From: UKL13-2 sp043773745
GTDB taxonomy: Bacteria; Pseudomonadota; Gammaproteobacteria; Burkholderiales; Usitatibacteraceae
Direction: 5' to 3'
NCBI GenBank assembly: GCA_043773745.1
Contig: JAYVEV010000009.1
Span: 1-64,000 of the forward strand
DNA length: 64,000 nucleotides
Shown here: positions 60,465 to 64,000 of the stretch, piece by piece
How positions within the stretch are numbered: position 1 is the stretch's first letter
Layout: each line of letters opens with the position of its first letter
Made by a program: the position numbers and the translations under genes
The notes under the pieces: model-generated
What the model was told of the DNA's origin: nothing
Databases searched by the model: none
What the model saw: only the letters and a program-made list of their open reading frames with translations

Positions 60465-62645
60465 ATGCCGAACTTTCTCATGCCGACGCTGCGTTTTGTT
60501 GTTGCTTTTTTTGCAGCTATATTTATTGCCACGATCGTCTATGCCGCACCCGTTGTAGTGAAGACGCCGCATGTTGAGGCTGAGTTGATCGCGCGTCATA
60601 CCGCGGTTATTCCGGGGCAGGTTATTGAGGTGGCGCTGCGATTAAACATCATTGAGCATTGGCACACCTATTGGCAAAACCCGGGGGACTCCGGTTTGCC
60701 GACCCGACTCAAATGGACTTTGCCGACTGGTTTTACGGCGAGTGTCATCGCGTGGCCGTATCCGAAAAAACTGCCCTTGGGCCCGCTGATGAATTTTGGC
60801 TACGAAGGCGAAGTGCTGCATCTGGTCACGATTCAAGCGCCGAAAGAATTGAAGGCGGGCGATAAAATTACCCTGAGTGCAAAAGCGGATTGGCTGGTGT
60901 GTGCTGATGTCTGCATCCCTGAAGATGGGCAGGTTTCGATCACGCTGCCAGTCGCCGCCAAGGGCTCGGCACCCGTAGCAGATTCGCGCTGGGTCAACGC
61001 ATTCACAGCGGCGAATGCTGCGCTGCCGGCAACATTATCAGGCTGGAATACAAGCGCAAAAATTTCCGCAGAAGGTTTGCAAATTGATCTCACGTTGCCG
61101 CCGGGTGAGCGTGTCGACATTGCTGAAATCACGTTTTATCCAACCCGCGACGATGTGATGGCAAATGCCGGCAAGCAAGTATTGCTGAAGCTTGCCGATG
61201 GTTTTAGATTGACCGTGCCGCTTGCCGACCCATTGGTTGCCGAATTGAAAACGCTTGACGGCGTGTTGGTGGCTTCTGGCAATTGGGGTCAAGCGCATGC
61301 CGGTAAAGCGGTTGTGATTGCTGCGCCCGTTACTTACATAAAATCCGCAATAACGAGCTCTGGAGCGGCTCCCAAGCCAAAAATGCCCCAAGAAGCTCTT
61401 CCTACCTTGAGTTTGCTCGCTGCAATCGGCGCGGCAATATTAGGTGGCTTGGTGCTGAACCTGATGCCCTGCGTGTTTCCGGTGCTGGGTATCAAGGTGA
61501 TGGGCTTTGTGGAAAACGCACATGGTGACGCGCGAATTTTACGTCGTCAGGGCCTCGCGTTTTTTGTGGGCGTGGTGGTGTCATTTATGGTGTTAGCGGC
61601 GCTCATGCTGGCGCTGCGCGCCGCGGGCCAATCGATAGGTTGGGGCTTTCAGTTGCAGGAGCCCGGATTCATTGTGTTGCTGGCAATTATTTTTTTCATC
61701 ATGGCACTAAATTTATCAGGCGTGTTTGAAATGGGTACCAGCCTGCAATCCGCGGCGGGCCAAGCTGAACTGAATGCGCACACAACAAAAAATCCACTCG
61801 CCGGTGCATTTGCATCGGGCGTGTTGGCCACACTGGTCGCCACACCATGCATGGCGCCGGGCCTCGGCGCAACAGTGGGATTTACCCTAAGCCAGAGTGC
61901 GCCAATTGCATTGGTGGTATTCCTGGCCATCGCTGTGGGCCTCGCTCTGCCGGTGCTATTGCTGTCGTTTGTGCCCGCATGGCTCAAGTTCCTGCCTAAG
62001 CCCGGCGCATGGATGGAAACCTTCAAACAATTAATGGCGTTCCCGCTCTACGCCACCGTGGTTTGGCTGGCATGGGTGCTGGGTACGCAGACTGGCAATG
62101 ATGGCATCACAAAATTACTGGCGGCACTAATTGCGATTGCGTTTGCGGCGTGGGCGTATGGACGTTGGCAGGTTAAAAAGCCGCTGCTGGCGATGGTGCT
62201 CGCAGTGGCTGGCTTAGGGGTGGGTATCACGCTTGCATGGCCGTCAGCCGAGACTCAGGGCAGTCCACAAACCAAGTTGGAAGAGGGCTGGATTGCATTT
62301 TCGCCCGCTAAAATTACTGAACTGCGAGGTCAGGGCAAACCAGTATTCGTCGATTTCACCGCGACGTGGTGCATCACCTGTCAGGTTAATAAGCGCGTCG
62401 CGCTGAATCAGGCTGATGTGACGAAACGCTTTCAGGAATTGGGCATCGTGCGCATGAAAGCAGACTGGACGGTGAAAGACCCGGTCATTACCGAAGCACT
62501 CGCCGAGTTTGGCCGAAATGGTGTGCCGCTTTATGTTTTTTATCCGGCCAAAGGTGAGCCAGTCATCCTGCCGGAATTACTAACGTCCACCATTGTGCTG
62601 GCTGCTGTTGATGCGGCAACAAGCGGCAAAACGATCCCGCGCTAA
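60465..62645 (+). CDS. dsbD: Thiol:disulfide interchange protein, DsbD/ScsB type
   Basis: Inner-membrane protein of 726 residues that carries electrons from cytoplasmic thioredoxin to the periplasm. A signal peptide (1-27) leads a long N-terminal periplasmic domain with WLVCADVCIPEDG, the ScsB-like variant. The eight-helix membrane core has MPCVFPVLG and VATPCMAPG, the two conserved Cys. The C-terminal thioredoxin-like domain has WCITCQVN. A second ATG is five codons downstream. Together with dsbA it forms the periplasmic redox system; partner proteins are outside the window. Confidence 0.9.
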   Translation: MPNFLMPTLRFVVAFFAAIFIATIVYAAPVVVKTPHVEAELIARHTAVIPGQVIEVALRLNIIEHWHTYWQNPGDSGLPTRLKWTLPTGFTASVIAWPYPKKLPLGPLMNFGYEGEVLHLVTIQAPKELKAGDKITLSAKADWLVCADVCIPEDGQVSITLPVAAKGSAPVADSRWVNAFTAANAALPATLSGWNTSAKISAEGLQIDLTLPPGERVDIAEITFYPTRDDVMANAGKQVLLKLADGFRLTVPLADPLVAELKTLDGVLVASGNWGQAHAGKAVVIAAPVTYIKSAITSSGAAPKPKMPQEALPTLSLLAAIGAAILGGLVLNLMPCVFPVLGIKVMGFVENAHGDARILRRQGLAFFVGVVVSFMVLAALMLALRAAGQSIGWGFQLQEPGFIVLLAIIFFIMALNLSGVFEMGTSLQSAAGQAELNAHTTKNPLAGAFASGVLATLVATPCMAPGLGATVGFTLSQSAPIALVVFLAIAVGLALPVLLLSFVPAWLKFLPKPGAWMETFKQLMAFPLYATVVWLAWVLGTQTGNDGITKLLAALIAIAFAAWAYGRWQVKKPLLAMVLAVAGLGVGITLAWPSAETQGSPQTKLEEGWIAFSPAKITELRGQGKPVFVDFTATWCITCQVNKRVALNQADVTKRFQELGIVRMKADWTVKDPVITEALAEFGRNGVPLYVFYPAKGEPVILPELLTSTIVLAAVDAATSGKTIPR

Positions 62646-62646
62646 T

Positions 62647-64000
62647 TTAATTGTTAGGAGCAGATGGCGCGGTAGCAGGTGTTGTGGTTGGGGGAAGCTG
62701 TTCCTGTGCCCACGGCCCCAGCTGCTTGCGAATAGCGTCGGTTACGGCGCGGGCATCGTTGTCATCATTCATGATGTAGGGAGTAATCATCACCACCAAC
62801 TCTGTTCTTTTGTCGCTCTCGACATTGGTTTTGAAAGCGCGACCCAGCAGTGGAATATCCTTCAGGAAAGGAACTCCTCTGCCACTGACTTCTTTGCGCT
62901 TCGAGATGAGCCCGCCCAACACATAGGTGGTGCCGTGCTTGAGTGTCAGTTTGGTGTCCAGTGTGCGTTTGGATATGGGCGGCGAATTTGGGCCTCCCGG
63001 CACGGTCTCACCCGGAGTGCTGATTTCTTGGATGATCTCCATATCGACCTGATCGGACGAATGGATGACGGGCTTGATTTTCATGATCGTACCGGTCTCA
63101 ACATACTGAATCGAACTGATGATGCCATTTCCGCCGGTGGCAGAATTAGTCTGTTGCGAGGTCAACACGGGAATGGAATCACCCACTTGAATACTGGCCG
63201 GTTCACCGTTGCGTACCAATAGGCGTGGATTTGACAGCACACTGACCCGGCCATCATTGGCGATCGCATTCAGCACGGCGCGTGGATTGCCCGAGCCATC
63301 AAGCTGGCTCACGACCAGGCCGGCAATCGTCGAAAGAGTATTTCCGGGGATGACGCCGGAGGTGTTTCCGCCTGAAGCGGTGACATTTCTTCCGCTGCCA
63401 TTCACGCGCGAAAAAATCCAATCTACGCCGGTCGTCATTCCATCGGACAACGTCACCTCAGCGACCGTCACTTCGATTAAGACCTGTCGAGCTGTACGAT
63501 CTAAATCGCGGAGCAGCCGAATAATATCGGTATATTCCTCACCTGACGCGCGAAACAGAAGCGTGTTGGTGGCCTTGTCTACCACGACGCTGCTGGCAGC
63601 GGAGGGCGCTGCAACCGCACCCGTAGTGGAGGCGGCCGTTGCCGTTGTTGCTTTAGCCGGTGTGCCGCCCAGCAGTCGTTGCACAGTTTCAGCCAAACGC
63701 GATGCATCGGTATTGCGCACCTGGTAGCTAAAGAAATTTCGTCCCACACTTTTTTCAGCGGGTTTGTCGAGCACTTGCGCCCACTCAACAATGTGATTGA
63801 TGATTTCTTTTGATTGCGCGAACACGATCACGCTGTTGATACCGGCAATCGGCAACAGGGTGATGGGATATTGCACCGAGCCTTCTTTAGCGGTGCCGAC
63901 CGCATAGCCTTCCTGGAGCAGGATTTCGGTCAGTCGTTTGACCAGTTCTTCTGCCGACCAAATCAGCGGTGTAATGCGAATCGAATTGCGACCCTTAAAC
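62647..64000 (-). CDS. gspD: Type II secretion secretin, 3' part
   Basis: C-terminal 450 residues of the outer-membrane secretin of type II secretion; the coding frame is open to the right edge, so the N terminus is missing. N-domain repeats are visible (LLPIAGINSVIVFAQSKEII and VRNTDASRLAETVQRLLGG), followed by the secretin core. RGVPFLKDIPLLGRAF is the hallmark secretin end motif. The tail is Pro/Thr/Ala-rich (PPTTTPATAPSAP). A GTG at 63876 is internal to the domain and should not be taken as the start. It converges on dsbD with one base between stops. Confidence 0.92.
   Translation of the reverse strand, partial: FKGRNSIRITPLIWSAEELVKRLTEILLQEGYAVGTAKEGSVQYPITLLPIAGINSVIVFAQSKEIINHIVEWAQVLDKPAEKSVGRNFFSYQVRNTDASRLAETVQRLLGGTPAKATTATAASTTGAVAAPSAASSVVVDKATNTLLFRASGEEYTDIIRLLRDLDRTARQVLIEVTVAEVTLSDGMTTGVDWIFSRVNGSGRNVTASGGNTSGVIPGNTLSTIAGLVVSQLDGSGNPRAVLNAIANDGRVSVLSNPRLLVRNGEPASIQVGDSIPVLTSQQTNSATGGNGIISSIQYVETGTIMKIKPVIHSSDQVDMEIIQEISTPGETVPGGPNSPPISKRTLDTKLTLKHGTTYVLGGLISKRKEVSGRGVPFLKDIPLLGRAFKTNVESDKRTELVVMITPYIMNDDNDARAVTDAIRKQLGPWAQEQLPPTTTPATAPSAPNN

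Noticed and set aside
62593..63222. Open frame of 209 codons on the plus strand opposite gspD
   Set aside because: The minus frame carries secretin hallmarks. The plus frame has no recognisable domain and overlaps dsbD.
1..64000. CRISPR arrays, tRNA or rRNA genes, prophage
   Set aside because: No regularly spaced repeats, no T-arm-like GGTTCRANTCC segment with a cloverleaf, and no phage or transposase genes were seen on either strand. Short RNAs could have been missed by eye.

Overview
The window is a 64-kb stretch of chromosome from a Gram-negative bacterium, most likely a betaproteobacterium. The evidence is gene content and order: hemE next to priA; argS followed by an FtsN-like SPOR protein and dsbA; lgt and ilvD diverging; a complete gltBD; and a type II secretion secretin. 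There are many lipoproteins, Tat and Sec signals and an outer-membrane barrel. Base composition looks moderate (about 50-55% G+C by eye). No tRNA, rRNA, CRISPR array, prophage or transposase gene was seen.

Layout. 1-5.7 kb: tungstate ABC importer (tupABC, start at the window edge), a lipoprotein hydrolase, grxD, prmC, and a protein with two cyclic-nucleotide-binding domains. 5.8-9.3 kb: DUF924, a tiny Lys/Pro-rich peptide gene, then an exported serine hydrolase coupled to a Tat-lipoprotein D-amino-acid-oxidase-like enzyme whose motifs are in permuted order. 9.4-12.5 kb: a GntR-ABC exporter operon of the YtrA type, DUF1801 and a small membrane protein. 12.7-21.1 kb: a 1106-residue BNR/sortilin-like propeller protein, a polysaccharide initiation pair (WecA-like transferase and WbpM-like dehydratase) and an Ig-like lipoprotein. 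21.8-28.1 kb: glutamate synthase. 28.2-31.1 kb: an exported unknown protein and a bufferin-type operon (Cys-rich precursor, DUF692/MNIO enzyme, DUF2063 partner). 31.4-40.4 kb: a tandem-DEP protein, hemE, priA, argS, SPOR protein, dsbA and an SDR. 40.5-44 kb: fatty-acid oxidation genes and a methyltransferase. 44-50 kb: FecR protein, trmB, rlmI, a porin-like barrel, a cystathionine beta-lyase-like enzyme and a 3-hydroxyisobutyrate-dehydrogenase-like enzyme. 50-56.6 kb: rhlE, a membrane PH-like protein, BaeSR, a Spy-like protein and a di-haem oxidase. 56.6-64 kb: a panE remnant, lgt, vapBC, ilvD, dsbD and the 3' part of gspD.

Most genes are housekeeping. The parts that stand out are the bufferin operon (metal-binding modified peptide), the paired exported hydrolase and permuted oxidase (possible periplasmic D-amino-acid release and oxidation), a BaeSR envelope-stress unit with 11-bp-phased repeats in front of its Spy-like neighbour, and two kinds of small intergenic repeat: a hairpin family found 3' of four plus-strand genes, and a 149-bp MITE-like element whose end supplies the baeR stop codon. 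All functional assignments come from reading motifs, without database searches.
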